From UBA695 sp042691655 (GTDB taxonomy: Bacteria; Verrucomicrobiota; Verrucomicrobiia; Chthoniobacterales; Chthoniobacteraceae), in assembly GCA_042691655.1 (NCBI GenBank), contig CP170506.1, positions 2,356,001 to 2,420,000 of the forward strand: a stretch of DNA of 64,000 bases. The letters are read 5' to 3'. Shown here in pieces: positions 1-8,890 of the stretch. Each line of letters begins with the position of its first letter. Within the stretch, counting starts at the first letter, position 1. The translations under genes and the position numbers were made by a program. Below the pieces are notes generated by a model. The model did not search any database. It saw only the letters and a list, made by a program, of their open reading frames with translations, and was not told the DNA's origin.

Positions 1-1376
1 ATTCCGATCCCGCAGCGAGGATCAACGATGACAGGCGTGTTGGAGATCGTCGAGGCTCCCACCCATTGGACAGCGTTTGTCCTGAGGCCGCCACAATAGA
101 AGTTGACGTTATTGGCAGACAACGACGCGTCATAAGTTACAGCAAAAAACACCCAAGTATTCACCGTTGAAAAGGAAGCTGGGCTGGTAGCGTAGCATGT
201 ATTATTTATCCCCAGGGACAAAGTGCCTGGCGTGCCGCCCCCCGATAAATAGAAGCCCGAGCCGGTATTAGTCAGATCTACCAGACGTGCTACGTTGCGA
301 ATTGCCTCGCTTGCATTAAACCATCCCTGAATCGTAAACGATTGCAACCCGTCGATGGCGGCACTTGCACTTGCAGAACTCTGGGCAAAAGGTCCGATGT
401 AGGAGCTGCCCATGCCGGTGGCCGAGGTGCCATCGAACGCCCGATCTCCGGTCAACCCAGTTAGTCCCCCGGCGTCGCCGCTGTGCATATCCGCGACCGC
501 GCCACTGGAATTATAAAGAGTTAGGTCTCCGTTCAGCGCCGAGCCCGTATTCCGAACATTCGACCCGGTTTCGGAAAACTTGTATTGAAACAATGGCACC
601 GCCGATCCGTCCGTTTTCGAGCCGTAGATTTTAATCCCATCCAGAACTCCGTGAAACGGTCGAATGGCCCCCCTCGTATTCCCGACAGCGAGCCCGACAC
701 TAGGATTGATTACCGCTGGAGCATTGGCAATGGTGACGCTGTTGACAAAGCTGACACCCGTGCCAACTCTGCCCACATAAAAACATACGTTATTGCTGGT
801 GATAGAGGAGTCATAAGTCACCCGGAAAAAAACCCAGCTATTCACCGCATCATACGCCGCCGTGCTGGTGGCATAATAAGTATTATTGATTCCCAGGGAC
901 AGAGTGCCCGGCGTACTGCCGCCGGAAAGATAGAATCCCGAGCCGGAATTAGTCAGATCGACGAGCCGTGCCGCATTGCAGATCGCCTCGTTCGCCTTGA
1001 ACCAACCCTCAATGGAAAAAGAGCGCAGCCCGCCAATAGCAACACTCGCGGCGGAAGTTGTCTGCCCCCATCGCCCCGTCCACGGGGCTCCCATTCCCCC
1101 CGCGGCAGTGTTGTCGAGCCCCCGATCCCCGGCAAGGCCAGTGTAGCCACCGGCATCGGGTGTATGAATATCGGCAGCCAAGCCATTGATATCGTATAGA
1201 GTCAGATTGCCATTGCTCGCCGTACCGGTGTTAACTGCAGTCGTACCCGTTTCGTTGAAGTCATATTGGAAAAGTGGCGTTTGCCCGAAGGCTGAGCGAA
1301 TCGCTCCAATGCCAATGATACTCGCCCAAAAAAGAATCCCCATCGCGGCTTTAGCGTAAGAAGTGCGCTTTTCCAT
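1..1376 (-). CDS. LamG-domain surface protein, 3' end outside window
   Basis: The minus strand is open from an ATG at 1376 to the window edge (458 codons), so the C-terminus is missing. Residues 1-32 form a typical signal peptide (basic MEKR start, hydrophobic stretch, Ala-rich cleavage region). The rest is a tandem duplication: residues 34-260 and 261 onward repeat with a period of 227 residues, sharing blocks such as LFQY-F-ETG, GLxGDR, ARLVDLTN-GSGFYLSGG and PGTLSLGINN. Sequence pattern and spacing fit concanavalin A-like LamG/LTD glucanase modules, which bind carbohydrate or protein ligands at the cell surface. It is divergent from the regulator at 1565. Likely surface-anchored; an anchor such as PEP-CTERM would lie outside the window. 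Family assignment is fairly sure, ligand unknown. Confidence 0.8.
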   Translation of the reverse strand, partial: MEKRTSYAKAAMGILFWASIIGIGAIRSAFGQTPLFQYDFNETGTTAVNTGTASNGNLTLYDINGLAADIHTPDAGGYTGLAGDRGLDNTAAGGMGAPWTGRWGQTTSAASVAIGGLRSFSIEGWFKANEAICNAARLVDLTNSGSGFYLSGGSTPGTLSLGINNTYYATSTAAYDAVNSWVFFRVTYDSSITSNNVCFYVGRVGTGVSFVNSVTIANAPAVINPSVGLAVGNTRGAIRPFHGVLDGIKIYGSKTDGSAVPLFQYKFSETGSNVRNTGSALNGDLTLYNSSGAVADMHSGDAGGLTGLTGDRAFDGTSATGMGSSYIGPFAQSSASASAAIDGLQSFTIQGWFNASEAIRNVARLVDLTNTGSGFYLSGGGTPGTLSLGINNTCYATSPASFSTVNTWVFFAVTYDASLSANNVNFYCGGLRTNAVQWVGASTISNTPVIVDPRCGIG

Positions 1377-1564
1377 AGCGGCGTGTTACACGAGGATGAC
1401 TACCCTGGGAATACCACCCGAGCTCATTCACTTGACATTCTCGCTCATCTCGCACGAAGCTCCTGCGGCTCATTTTTCCTAGAAACAGGCAAACGCCGAG
1501 GCAAGAAGCCCCGCAAATACAGCTTGATTCGTCCAAACAAAACGCTTTTATTTAAACAAATCAT

Positions 1565-2665
1565 ATGGCCAATTTTTCGCCCAAAAAACTCGATGCCATT
1601 TTCAACGCCCTTCAAACACGAATCGTTCAAGGGGTCTGGAATGTGGGCGATCAGCTCCCGACGGAAGAGGCATTGTCCAAAGAGTTCGAGTGCAGTCGGG
1701 GCACAATGGGGCGTGTGATGGCACAATTGGCGCGCGAGGGAATGGTGGAGCGGCGGACGCGCGCAGGCACACGGGTGGTCCGGCAGACGTTGACGCGGCC
1801 GGCAACGGCGATTGACTTCGATGCCTGCGCGTTCATTCATCCAAGCCAGCAGCATGAAGGGGTGTGGCGAATAGCAAGCGGTTTTCAGCAGGCGGCTTTT
1901 GATGCGAAGTGCCGCACCCTTATGCTTTCAACCGGCACCGATTTCCGCAAAGAGGCAGAAATCATCGGCCATCTGGCCGAATTCGATGTGAAGGGTGCCG
2001 TGCTGTTCCCGGTGATTCTCACTCCGGCGGATCTGGCATACTATACGCAAATGCTTTTGGCCTGCCATTTCCCCGTTGTGCTGGTAGAAATGAACATCGC
2101 AGGCATGGGGTGCCCCGCCATCGTATTGGATGGCCTACATGCCGGTTACACGATGACAAAGCATTTGCTCGGGCAGGGCTTGAAAAAGATCGGCTTTCTA
2201 GCCAACTACGCGTGGTCATCCATTGTGAGGGAAAAGTATCTGGGTTATCACCAAGCCATGGAAGAAGCCGGACTGGGCGATTCCGAATCCCTCGTGCATC
2301 TCGATCCATCAATGACACCTCGTTTTAACGATCCGTTGCGCGAACCGATCGAACTGGCGCATACCTATCTGAAGAGTCATCCCGGCGTGGAGGGCATTGT
2401 CTGCTCCGTCGACTATATTGCGCTTGGCATGATCCGCGCCGCTCAGGAGCTCGGTTTGCAAGTGCCGGGAGATTTGAAGGTGACCGGGATAGACGACTTC
2501 GCATTGGCGCACGAGGGGCCCTTGGGCGTGACGACGTATCACGTGCCTTACGAAACGATCGGGAGACGCGCATTCGAGTCGCTCAACAAGATCATCGCGG
2601 GACATCAACCGCTCCTCACGGAAGCACAGGTGCGCGGGGAACTGGTCGTTCGCCAGAGCGCGTGA
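1565..2665 (+). CDS. GntR-LacI hybrid transcriptional regulator
   Basis: A 366-residue regulator. Residues 5-70 are a GntR winged helix (GDQLPTEEALSKEFECSRGTMGRVMAQLAREGMVERR). Residues 85-366 are a LacI/periplasmic-binding-protein-like sensor (GLKKIGFLAN, VTGIDDFALA). This domain order is that of AraR-type repressors, which release DNA on binding a sugar. A paralogue lies at 7737-8843 and shares long identical blocks (GTDFRKEAEI, VKGAVLFPVI, DGLHAGYTMT). No clear Shine-Dalgarno precedes the ATG, which sits at the end of an A/T-rich leader. It is followed in the same direction by the glycosidase at 2955, its most likely target. Family sure; inducer unknown. Confidence 0.9.
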   Translation: MANFSPKKLDAIFNALQTRIVQGVWNVGDQLPTEEALSKEFECSRGTMGRVMAQLAREGMVERRTRAGTRVVRQTLTRPATAIDFDACAFIHPSQQHEGVWRIASGFQQAAFDAKCRTLMLSTGTDFRKEAEIIGHLAEFDVKGAVLFPVILTPADLAYYTQMLLACHFPVVLVEMNIAGMGCPAIVLDGLHAGYTMTKHLLGQGLKKIGFLANYAWSSIVREKYLGYHQAMEEAGLGDSESLVHLDPSMTPRFNDPLREPIELAHTYLKSHPGVEGIVCSVDYIALGMIRAAQELGLQVPGDLKVTGIDDFALAHEGPLGVTTYHVPYETIGRRAFESLNKIIAGHQPLLTEAQVRGELVVRQSA

Positions 2666-2752
2666 TACTCGCCATCCCAATCGTGGAACCTATCCGCACG
2701 TGAACTCTGCCAAGGAAAGAGCCGTCACGACGAATACCGTGGGATTTTGTTG

Positions 2753-2782
2753 GACAATTATATATTTGTAGTTCAAATTGTC
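2753..2782. promoter_or_regulatory. candidate operator upstream of the GH42-like gene
   Basis: Two nested inverted repeats: outer arms GACAATT (2753-2759) and AATTGTC (2776-2782), inner arms ATTTG (2764-2768) and CAAAT (2774-2778). The inner site resembles the ATTTGTACGTACAAAT-type operators of AraR regulators. It lies in the gap between the hybrid regulator and the glycosidase. Function is inferred from position and symmetry only. Confidence 0.4.
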
Positions 2783-2954
2783 GCGCTGGCGCTACTTTAC
2801 GCCAGTCCGCAACCGTACACCCCCACCCTTCATGAACATCATTCTTCGCCAAACCTTTGTCCACGCGATCATCCGCATCCTGGTTCCTAGCGGCTGTAAC
2901 CATCGTCGTCTCACCCACTGGGCGGCTCGGCAAAACTCGTGGAACACCGCCGTA

Positions 2955-5900
2955 ATGCCTCACTCCCTGCGATTTCTCATTGCGGCGTTCGTCATTTCAA
3001 CGGGATCAACCCGGGCCGCCACCTCTCTCTATAACGGAGAATGCGCGTTACCTCCCGGTTGGTCATTCCGTGGCTGGAAGGGCGTCGAAACCACGATCGA
3101 TGCCGGGTATCCGAAAAAAGGAGCTACCCTTCAAATGACGCCGCAAGAAGACGCGAAGGCTTGGGCAGGAGCCAGATACATCCGCGCCAAGGCCAACGCC
3201 TTGCCGATTGATCAGTCCTTCTGGGAAGGCGGTTTTCTCAATCTGCGCCTATCCATGGATCAAGACGGCGCGGATCGGAAGATCCCCCTCAAGGTCGCCT
3301 TGAACGTGATTCTCCAGAGCGGCGAAACGGTAAATACCCAAGGAGTTGGAATCGGGAATTACATCGTAGGAACTGGAGATTCTTCTCCGTGGCTAACGGT
3401 CTCGATCCCCTTGCGAGACATGCGCTGCGCAAAAAACTCTTCCCCGAGAACAGGGATATGCGAGGTCTTCTTCCAATACGACTCCAACCGGCCCGTTCTC
3501 GCAAAGGTCCGGATTGCCTCGATCTCGCTCGACTCGTCACCGCTCGGGGAAAAAACAGTGGATGCGACCCTTGCGCCAGCAGCTACGCCCTCCCTTTTCC
3601 ATTCCCTCGACGATCTTCACCCCCCCGTTCTCCTGCAGCGCGGCGCAGAAATTTCCATTGACGCGAACGGCAACTTCACCGCTCAGGGCCGTCCACGCTT
3701 TCTTCTCGGAGCAGAAATGGGCAGCCGACTTCAACTCTTTTCCCAAAGCGTTGGTGGCTATCCTCAAGAGCTGAAATGGATTTACGAAAAGCCTCTCGAT
3801 TACGAAAGTGCGCAGCGCCTCGGCCTTGATACCGTGGGCGTCGTCATTCCCCCGGTCTGGCAAAACAAACGGGACGCGCAGCCCGCGATAAACTCCAGTG
3901 TTTTGGAACGGGACGGCGGGGCGGCTGCGACGGAGAACGCCCTGAGGCGGATCGAGTTGCCCATCTACGTCGATTTGAGCCTGATACCAACCATGAACGG
4001 TATCCTTTCCCAGTCCGATAAAATTCCGAGCGAAGCAAAGAACCTTTTCACGCCAAACAACCACTACGCCCAATATGCAATGCTCGAACCGCAGGGCAGG
4101 GAACTCTACCGGGCCCTCTTCCGAGGCGGCGCAGAAATGATGACCCAGACCGGAGCCAATCCCCTCTACTACGAATTACTAAATGAGCCTGCGTATGATG
4201 ACCCCAGCCTTTTTAACCGCCACGCCTTCGCAAAGGCCATGGAGGAGAAATATCGAAATATCGAAGCGCTCAACCGGGCGTGGAACACCCAGTACAAAAG
4301 TTTTTCGGAGTTGGCTACATTTCAATCCCGAACAGACACACCGGGTCTCTTTGTGGAATGGTGCAAGTTTATGGAAAATACCGTCGCAGGACTGTGCAAA
4401 GAGGGCGCTACGCTCATTCGCCAGATCGATCCGCGTGCCATATTCGCCGTGCAGATCATGGGGAGTGACTATTATCGCACCCTACCCAAGTCGAACGTCA
4501 ACATCTTCGACATAGCCCAGAACCTTGAGGTTATTTCTCTGCCCACTGGCGGCGGCATCGAGAACCCGGGCTCCGGTGGGCTGGCCAAGGCCCCCACCCA
4601 CTCGATCGACACACCACAAGTCAACCACCGCTTTGACGGGATGGTTTCCCGCCACTTCTTCCTCTCAATAGCGGAGGGGAAACCCATCGTCGATGGCGAG
4701 TTCTACGCCTATCACCACCCCATCAGCGACGGTTTCTGGCTTCAGCTTGCCCGCGGAGGAAACGCGGCCTACATCTTCGCATGGACCAAGCGGGAATTCG
4801 ATTGGAAACCCAACCGCGGACCTGAAGGCGGCCGCCGCCAGGCGGAACTCTATCCCTATAACATGCTCAACCCCTACGCGGTCGCACCCAACCGGTTGGC
4901 GGAGATTGCGCAGACGAAAGAAGAAATCCTGGGCGTCGATGACATTTTCGTCCCGAGGGAAAACCGAAGCTCGCTGGAGATAGCGCTTCTCCTGTCCTTT
5001 CCCACGGCGCGCTATTCCATGGCCGTCGGCTCTTCCGACTATAATGCCATACGGGCCTACGGCGTTGCGCTTGACTTCGGCCACTACGATTACGCCGTGT
5101 TACCGGAGGCACAGGTTGCGGGGAAAAAGCTAGGCGACCTAAAGGTGCTCATAGCTCCCGCAGTCAGCAACGTCGAAAAAGGCACGGCCGAGCGCCTGCA
5201 AAAATGGGTGAAAAAGGGCGGAACACTCGTCCTCGCCCTAGACGCCCTTCAGCAAAACGAGTGGGGCCGTCCCCAAAAAGAAAGCGACTGGCTTAACCTG
5301 GGCTTGGGGCCAGTCAAGGAAGGGGACCTCGCTCCGATGGCTGGCAACCCGCCCAACCTCCCCTCGCTGCCTGGCTCAATCCAAGCACGGGTTCATCGCA
5401 AAGTCACGACCACGCCAGAATGGGAAACCTTGGCCACCGTCGGCAATCAGCCTGCACTGCTGATGCGTTCCTATGGAAAAGGCCACGTCTACTTTATCAA
5501 CGCGAAGATGGGAGATTACGCTCTAACAAGCCTCGTCGGCGGCATTCTCTCCCAAAACGGAATTACCCCTCTCTGCCGGCTCATGCGAACGGATAATGGC
5601 GAATTGGAGGTAAATGTAGAAGCCCACACGTTCCATGCAACAGGTCTCACCGGCATCTTTCTCTATAACTGGGACTCCTATCCCAAAGAGTTCACCCTCG
5701 ATATTGCCGAGCCTGCCTTGGTCGATCCTCTCAATCACCTCGCATTTCCAGTTCAAAAAGGTAAATCCACCCTGTGGCTTCCACCGCAAGGCAAGCGGGT
5801 ACTCGTGGCAGGAAAGCGGGAACTCCTGGAGCGACGCTTCGGAAACTTGCCCGAGCAAGACTCCGCGGCGGTGACCGATGCAGTGCGAAAGGCTGCTTTG

Positions 5901-6569
5901 ACGGCTTCCGTACCTACGGTATCCACGGCAACAGAGTCATCTTTTCCAATCCGGGGGGACAAGGTCCTTACCTTGGATCTTTGCCCCTTCGCCAACCGCG
6001 ACTTCCATGACAGTATAGCAGATGACGGCAAGGGAGGGTGGACCGATGAAGGGGAGAATTCTCTCCATGGCGAAGAATGGGGAAGACATGTCTACCGGGG
6101 GATCCCCTTCGAAATCATCCGGTCCGACATGAACGGAGACAAAGGCATTATCGTGGCGGCCTCAAAAGCCAGCCGAGGCGTTCCACCGCGTATCCAAGGC
6201 ATTCCGGTCGGCAGCGCAGGCGGCGAGAAAATACGCCGCTTCTATTTCCTCCACGCCACCGGCACAAGTGAAGCGCACGCTCACGCCTTTTCCTACCTGC
6301 TTCACCATTCCGACGGAACGACAACCGAGATCCCCATCCGCATTGGCGAGGAGGTAGCCGACTGGTGGGTGAACTCTCATCTGGGCAACTTTGGCAAAGA
6401 CCTCAACGACGACACGCGCTGCGCTTGGAAGAACTTTGAGGAACGTGGTTTCTGGGTACACCGCTGGACCAATCCACATCCGGAAAAGTCGGTGACGCAG
6501 ATCGATGTGGTTTCGGCGGAGAACACACCAATTCCCATCGTCATCGCCATCACGGCAGAGCTAGAGTAG
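2955..6569 (+). CDS. secreted GH42-like beta-galactosidase family protein
   Basis: I chose the ATG at 2955 because it begins a clean signal peptide (MPHSLRFLIAAFVISTGSTRA); a longer in-frame start at 2778 would precede it with 59 unconvincing residues. The 1204-residue product has an N-terminal beta-sandwich, then a clan GH-A barrel: YELLNEPAYDD carries the presumed acid/base Glu411 and VDGEFYAYHHP the presumed nucleophile Glu582. After it comes a glutamine-amidotransferase-like trimerisation domain (VLIAPAVSNVEKGTAERLQKWVKKGGTLVLA), as in GH42 enzymes, then about 400 residues of further beta-domains. It should act outside the cytoplasm on beta-linked galactosides or similar glycans. Much longer than usual GH42 (about 650-700 residues), so substrate may differ. 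Ends in a shared terminator with the convergent dehydrogenase gene. Confidence 0.75.
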   Translation: MPHSLRFLIAAFVISTGSTRAATSLYNGECALPPGWSFRGWKGVETTIDAGYPKKGATLQMTPQEDAKAWAGARYIRAKANALPIDQSFWEGGFLNLRLSMDQDGADRKIPLKVALNVILQSGETVNTQGVGIGNYIVGTGDSSPWLTVSIPLRDMRCAKNSSPRTGICEVFFQYDSNRPVLAKVRIASISLDSSPLGEKTVDATLAPAATPSLFHSLDDLHPPVLLQRGAEISIDANGNFTAQGRPRFLLGAEMGSRLQLFSQSVGGYPQELKWIYEKPLDYESAQRLGLDTVGVVIPPVWQNKRDAQPAINSSVLERDGGAAATENALRRIELPIYVDLSLIPTMNGILSQSDKIPSEAKNLFTPNNHYAQYAMLEPQGRELYRALFRGGAEMMTQTGANPLYYELLNEPAYDDPSLFNRHAFAKAMEEKYRNIEALNRAWNTQYKSFSELATFQSRTDTPGLFVEWCKFMENTVAGLCKEGATLIRQIDPRAIFAVQIMGSDYYRTLPKSNVNIFDIAQNLEVISLPTGGGIENPGSGGLAKAPTHSIDTPQVNHRFDGMVSRHFFLSIAEGKPIVDGEFYAYHHPISDGFWLQLARGGNAAYIFAWTKREFDWKPNRGPEGGRRQAELYPYNMLNPYAVAPNRLAEIAQTKEEILGVDDIFVPRENRSSLEIALLLSFPTARYSMAVGSSDYNAIRAYGVALDFGHYDYAVLPEAQVAGKKLGDLKVLIAPAVSNVEKGTAERLQKWVKKGGTLVLALDALQQNEWGRPQKESDWLNLGLGPVKEGDLAPMAGNPPNLPSLPGSIQARVHRKVTTTPEWETLATVGNQPALLMRSYGKGHVYFINAKMGDYALTSLVGGILSQNGITPLCRLMRTDNGELEVNVEAHTFHATGLTGIFLYNWDSYPKEFTLDIAEPALVDPLNHLAFPVQKGKSTLWLPPQGKRVLVAGKRELLERRFGNLPEQDSAAVTDAVRKAALTASVPTVSTATESSFPIRGDKVLTLDLCPFANRDFHDSIADDGKGGWTDEGENSLHGEEWGRHVYRGIPFEIIRSDMNGDKGIIVAASKASRGVPPRIQGIPVGSAGGEKIRRFYFLHATGTSEAHAHAFSYLLHHSDGTTTEIPIRIGEEVADWWVNSHLGNFGKDLNDDTRCAWKNFEERGFWVHRWTNPHPEKSVTQIDVVSAENTPIPIVIAITAELE

Positions 6570-6601
6570 AAGACATCCAGCGGACGGAATCGCAGTGTTG
6601 A

Positions 6602-6642
6602 GCCGGGCCTTGGAGCGGCGCGAAAAAAGCTCCAAGCCCGGC
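6602..6642. terminator. bidirectional hairpin terminator
   Basis: GCCGGGCCTTGGAGC (6602-6616) pairs with GCTCCAAGCCCGGC (6629-6642) apart from one bulged base, with a 12-base loop. It sits between the convergent glycosidase (ends 6569) and dehydrogenase (ends 6665) genes, so it can serve both. The T-run is weak on either side. Confidence 0.65.
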
Positions 6643-6664
6643 CCTCCGCCCGCCGTTATTAAGT

Positions 6665-7705
6665 TTACCCTTTTTGCTCGGAGGGTTTGCTGCGAATTTT
6701 GCTAACGGTTTCCCACATGGCGCGTTGGCAGCGTTGCGGGGGAATCCCCTTGAGCACTTGTTCCAAATCGTCCACCACCAGTTCTCCCATCCACGGCCAG
6801 ATTTCGGGAATATTTCCCGCGCGGTGGGCGCTGAGCAAGGTATTGGGTGTCGTGCGGGCACGGTGGTTGGCGGGGATGGGTTCCTCAGGCCAGACGTCGA
6901 TGGCGGCGCGGATGTGCCCTGACTGCGCGGCATCCAGCAATTCTTCGAAGTTCACGACTCCGGCGCGGCTGACCAGGACGACGATGCCTCCTTTTTCCAT
7001 GCTCGCAAAGTATTTCGCGCCGATCTGCCCGGAATTTTCCGTAGTCGTGGCCGCAAGGATAAATACCACCGCCGAACGCTGGAAGCATTCCTCCAGGAAG
7101 ACGGGCGTGGTGTGGAGGTCTTTCAAAACGCTGGGATGAATCCACGGATCGTGAACAAAAATTTCACTGGCGAAGGGACGCAGCAAGGGCAATAGCGCCC
7201 GGCCTACGTTGCCGCAGCCGACGACGCCCATGGGGCGATCGCTCAACAAGATCGAATCCTGGTTGTCGCCTTCGCCATACATGGTCTCCTTGCCGACGCG
7301 AATGGCCGCGTCGGCCTCGTGAATGCGCCGTGCACTGGAGAGGGCCATGCCGAGTGCCATTTCGGCAACGGGCTTGGAAAAGACGGGACCAGTTCCCAAA
7401 ACATAGATGCCGCGGCGGTGGCACTCCATATAGTCGATATTGGGCATGAAGTTGCTTTCCACGTTGAAAACAACTTTCAGCTTCGGTGCACGGTCGAGCC
7501 GTTCCTTGGGCAGAGCTGTTTGACCAACGATCGCAACGGCTTCCGGCAGGTAGCGATCAATGACCTCATCGCTGGCGGGGGTTCCGTCGCGCCAGATGAC
7601 GTTGCCCAGCGAATCCAGTCGCTGCTTGGTGGCGTCGTCGAATATTTGCGCGATGGAACGGGGGTACGGATCAAATAATATCAAGGGACAGTCTGTCTTG
7701 CTCAT
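6665..7705 (-). CDS. D-isomer specific 2-hydroxyacid dehydrogenase family protein
   Basis: 346 residues, the normal length for the family. Rossmann motif GVVGCGNVGRALLPLL in the middle binds NAD(P)H. The catalytic Arg-Glu-His set is visible as VLVSRAGVV (Arg), DVWPEEP (Glu) and LLSAHRAGN (His). Members reduce 2-keto acids or oxidise D-2-hydroxyacids in the cytoplasm. The gene is 31 bp downstream of the hybrid regulator at 7737-8843 on the same strand, so the two are probably co-transcribed, and it converges on the glycosidase. The substrate is probably a sugar-derived keto or hydroxy acid, which is inference from context. A phosphoglycerate dehydrogenase role in serine synthesis is unlikely since no ACT domain is present. 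Confidence 0.85.
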   Translation of the reverse strand: MSKTDCPLILFDPYPRSIAQIFDDATKQRLDSLGNVIWRDGTPASDEVIDRYLPEAVAIVGQTALPKERLDRAPKLKVVFNVESNFMPNIDYMECHRRGIYVLGTGPVFSKPVAEMALGMALSSARRIHEADAAIRVGKETMYGEGDNQDSILLSDRPMGVVGCGNVGRALLPLLRPFASEIFVHDPWIHPSVLKDLHTTPVFLEECFQRSAVVFILAATTTENSGQIGAKYFASMEKGGIVVLVSRAGVVNFEELLDAAQSGHIRAAIDVWPEEPIPANHRARTTPNTLLSAHRAGNIPEIWPWMGELVVDDLEQVLKGIPPQRCQRAMWETVSKIRSKPSEQKG

Positions 7706-7736
7706 AGTTTCAAATCTTAGGTTGGGATGAAATAAC

Positions 7737-8843
7737 TTAGGCGCTCTCTCTGATAACGATTGCGCCGCGCACCAGAGATTCAGTGGATGAATGGGAGCCC
7801 GCGCTCATTTGCGCGTTCAGCAAATCAAACGCTTTGCCGCCGAGGGTTTCGTAGGAAACGCGATAGGTCGTCAACGGGACGGAAGCGGTTGCCGCAATTT
7901 CGTAGTCATCAACACCGGTTATTTTCAAGTCTCCGGGAACATTCAGTCCCCGGTTTTGAGCCGCCTGGAGCAAGCCCAATGCCATGAAATCACTGGCGCA
8001 TACCACGCCTTCCATTTTGCTATTCCTATCCAGATAGGACTGTGCAATGCGCGTCGGCTCCGCGAGCGGATCTTCAAAGTCGGGATTCATGCGCGACTCC
8101 AGCAGCACCCAATCCTGGTTCTCCGCGATTCCCGCTTCTTCCAGGGCTTGGCGGTATCCCATATAGCGATCTCGAATGAACGGAGCCCAGGCGTAATGCG
8201 CCAAAAACCCGATCCTCCGCAGTCCTTGGTCAATCAAATGCCGCGTCATCGTGTAACCGGCATGCAGCCCATCCACCGCAACCGAGGACCGCCCCATGCC
8301 CGGAATGGTCAACTCAGCCAACACTACTGGGAATGGGCAGGCTAAAATCATCTGGGAGTAAAAGGCCATCTCGGTGGGATTGGTGATGACCGGGAAAAGC
8401 ACCGCCCCTTTCACATTGAATTCACCGAGCCGACCGACGATTTCCGCTTCCTTCCGAAAATCGGTGCCTGCCGATAACATCATCGTCCGGCGTTTGACTC
8501 CATGCGCCGCCTGCTGGAAACCTCGCGCGGTCCGCCAAACTCCCTCGTGCTGGTCGCTGGGATAGACGAAGGCGCACGCATCCAAGTCAAGGGAGGGGAG
8601 CGTGTGGGCCGCGGTACCGCGAATGACCCGCGTTCCCTCATGCGGCTTGCGTGCCACCAATCCCTCTTGCACCAAGCGCATGATGGCCCGCCCCACGGTT
8701 CCCCGGCTGCACCGGAATTCAGCGGCTAATTCCTGCTCCGTCGGCATAAGTGCATCTATAGGACAAATACCCGTCGTAATACGCTTGAGCAATTCGGCGT
8801 AGATGAAATCTTGCTTTGTATATGATTCTGCTTGCAGGGGCAT
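7737..8843 (-). CDS. GntR-LacI hybrid transcriptional regulator
   Basis: 368 residues from the ATG at 8843; an in-frame ATG at 8882 would lie 9 bases from the divergent gene and cover the operator, so I prefer the inner start. GntR helix-turn-helix (PTEQELAAEFRCSRGTVGRAIMRLVQEGLVARKP) followed by a LacI-like sugar sensor (GLRRIGFLAH, ITGVDDYEIA). Close paralogue of the regulator at 1565. It is transcribed with the 2-hydroxyacid dehydrogenase and diverges from the ADP-ribosylglycohydrolase-family gene, with a perfect 15-bp palindrome between them, so it probably represses itself and the divergent operon until its ligand is bound. Confidence 0.88.
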   Translation of the reverse strand: MPLQAESYTKQDFIYAELLKRITTGICPIDALMPTEQELAAEFRCSRGTVGRAIMRLVQEGLVARKPHEGTRVIRGTAAHTLPSLDLDACAFVYPSDQHEGVWRTARGFQQAAHGVKRRTMMLSAGTDFRKEAEIVGRLGEFNVKGAVLFPVITNPTEMAFYSQMILACPFPVVLAELTIPGMGRSSVAVDGLHAGYTMTRHLIDQGLRRIGFLAHYAWAPFIRDRYMGYRQALEEAGIAENQDWVLLESRMNPDFEDPLAEPTRIAQSYLDRNSKMEGVVCASDFMALGLLQAAQNRGLNVPGDLKITGVDDYEIAATASVPLTTYRVSYETLGGKAFDLLNAQMSAGSHSSTESLVRGAIVIRESA

Positions 8844-8854
8844 GGCGGAAATGA

Positions 8855-8869
8855 ATATGTTCAACATAT
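8855..8869. promoter_or_regulatory. candidate operator, perfect 15-bp palindrome
   Basis: ATATGTTCAACATAT is a perfect 7+1+7 palindrome in the 47-bp gap between the divergent regulator (start 8843) and the ADP-ribosylglycohydrolase-family gene (start 8891). Its position and AT-rich symmetry suit a GntR or LacI operator. It shares the A-T-TGT/ACA-T character of the site near 2764. Confidence 0.55.
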
Positions 8870-8890
8870 AAACAATATTCAAGGAATTTT

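Noticed and set aside
2778..2954. Longer start for the GH42-like gene
   Set aside because: The extra 59 residues are unlike secreted enzymes, and ATG 2955 starts a clean signal peptide. The region also contains the operator-like repeat.
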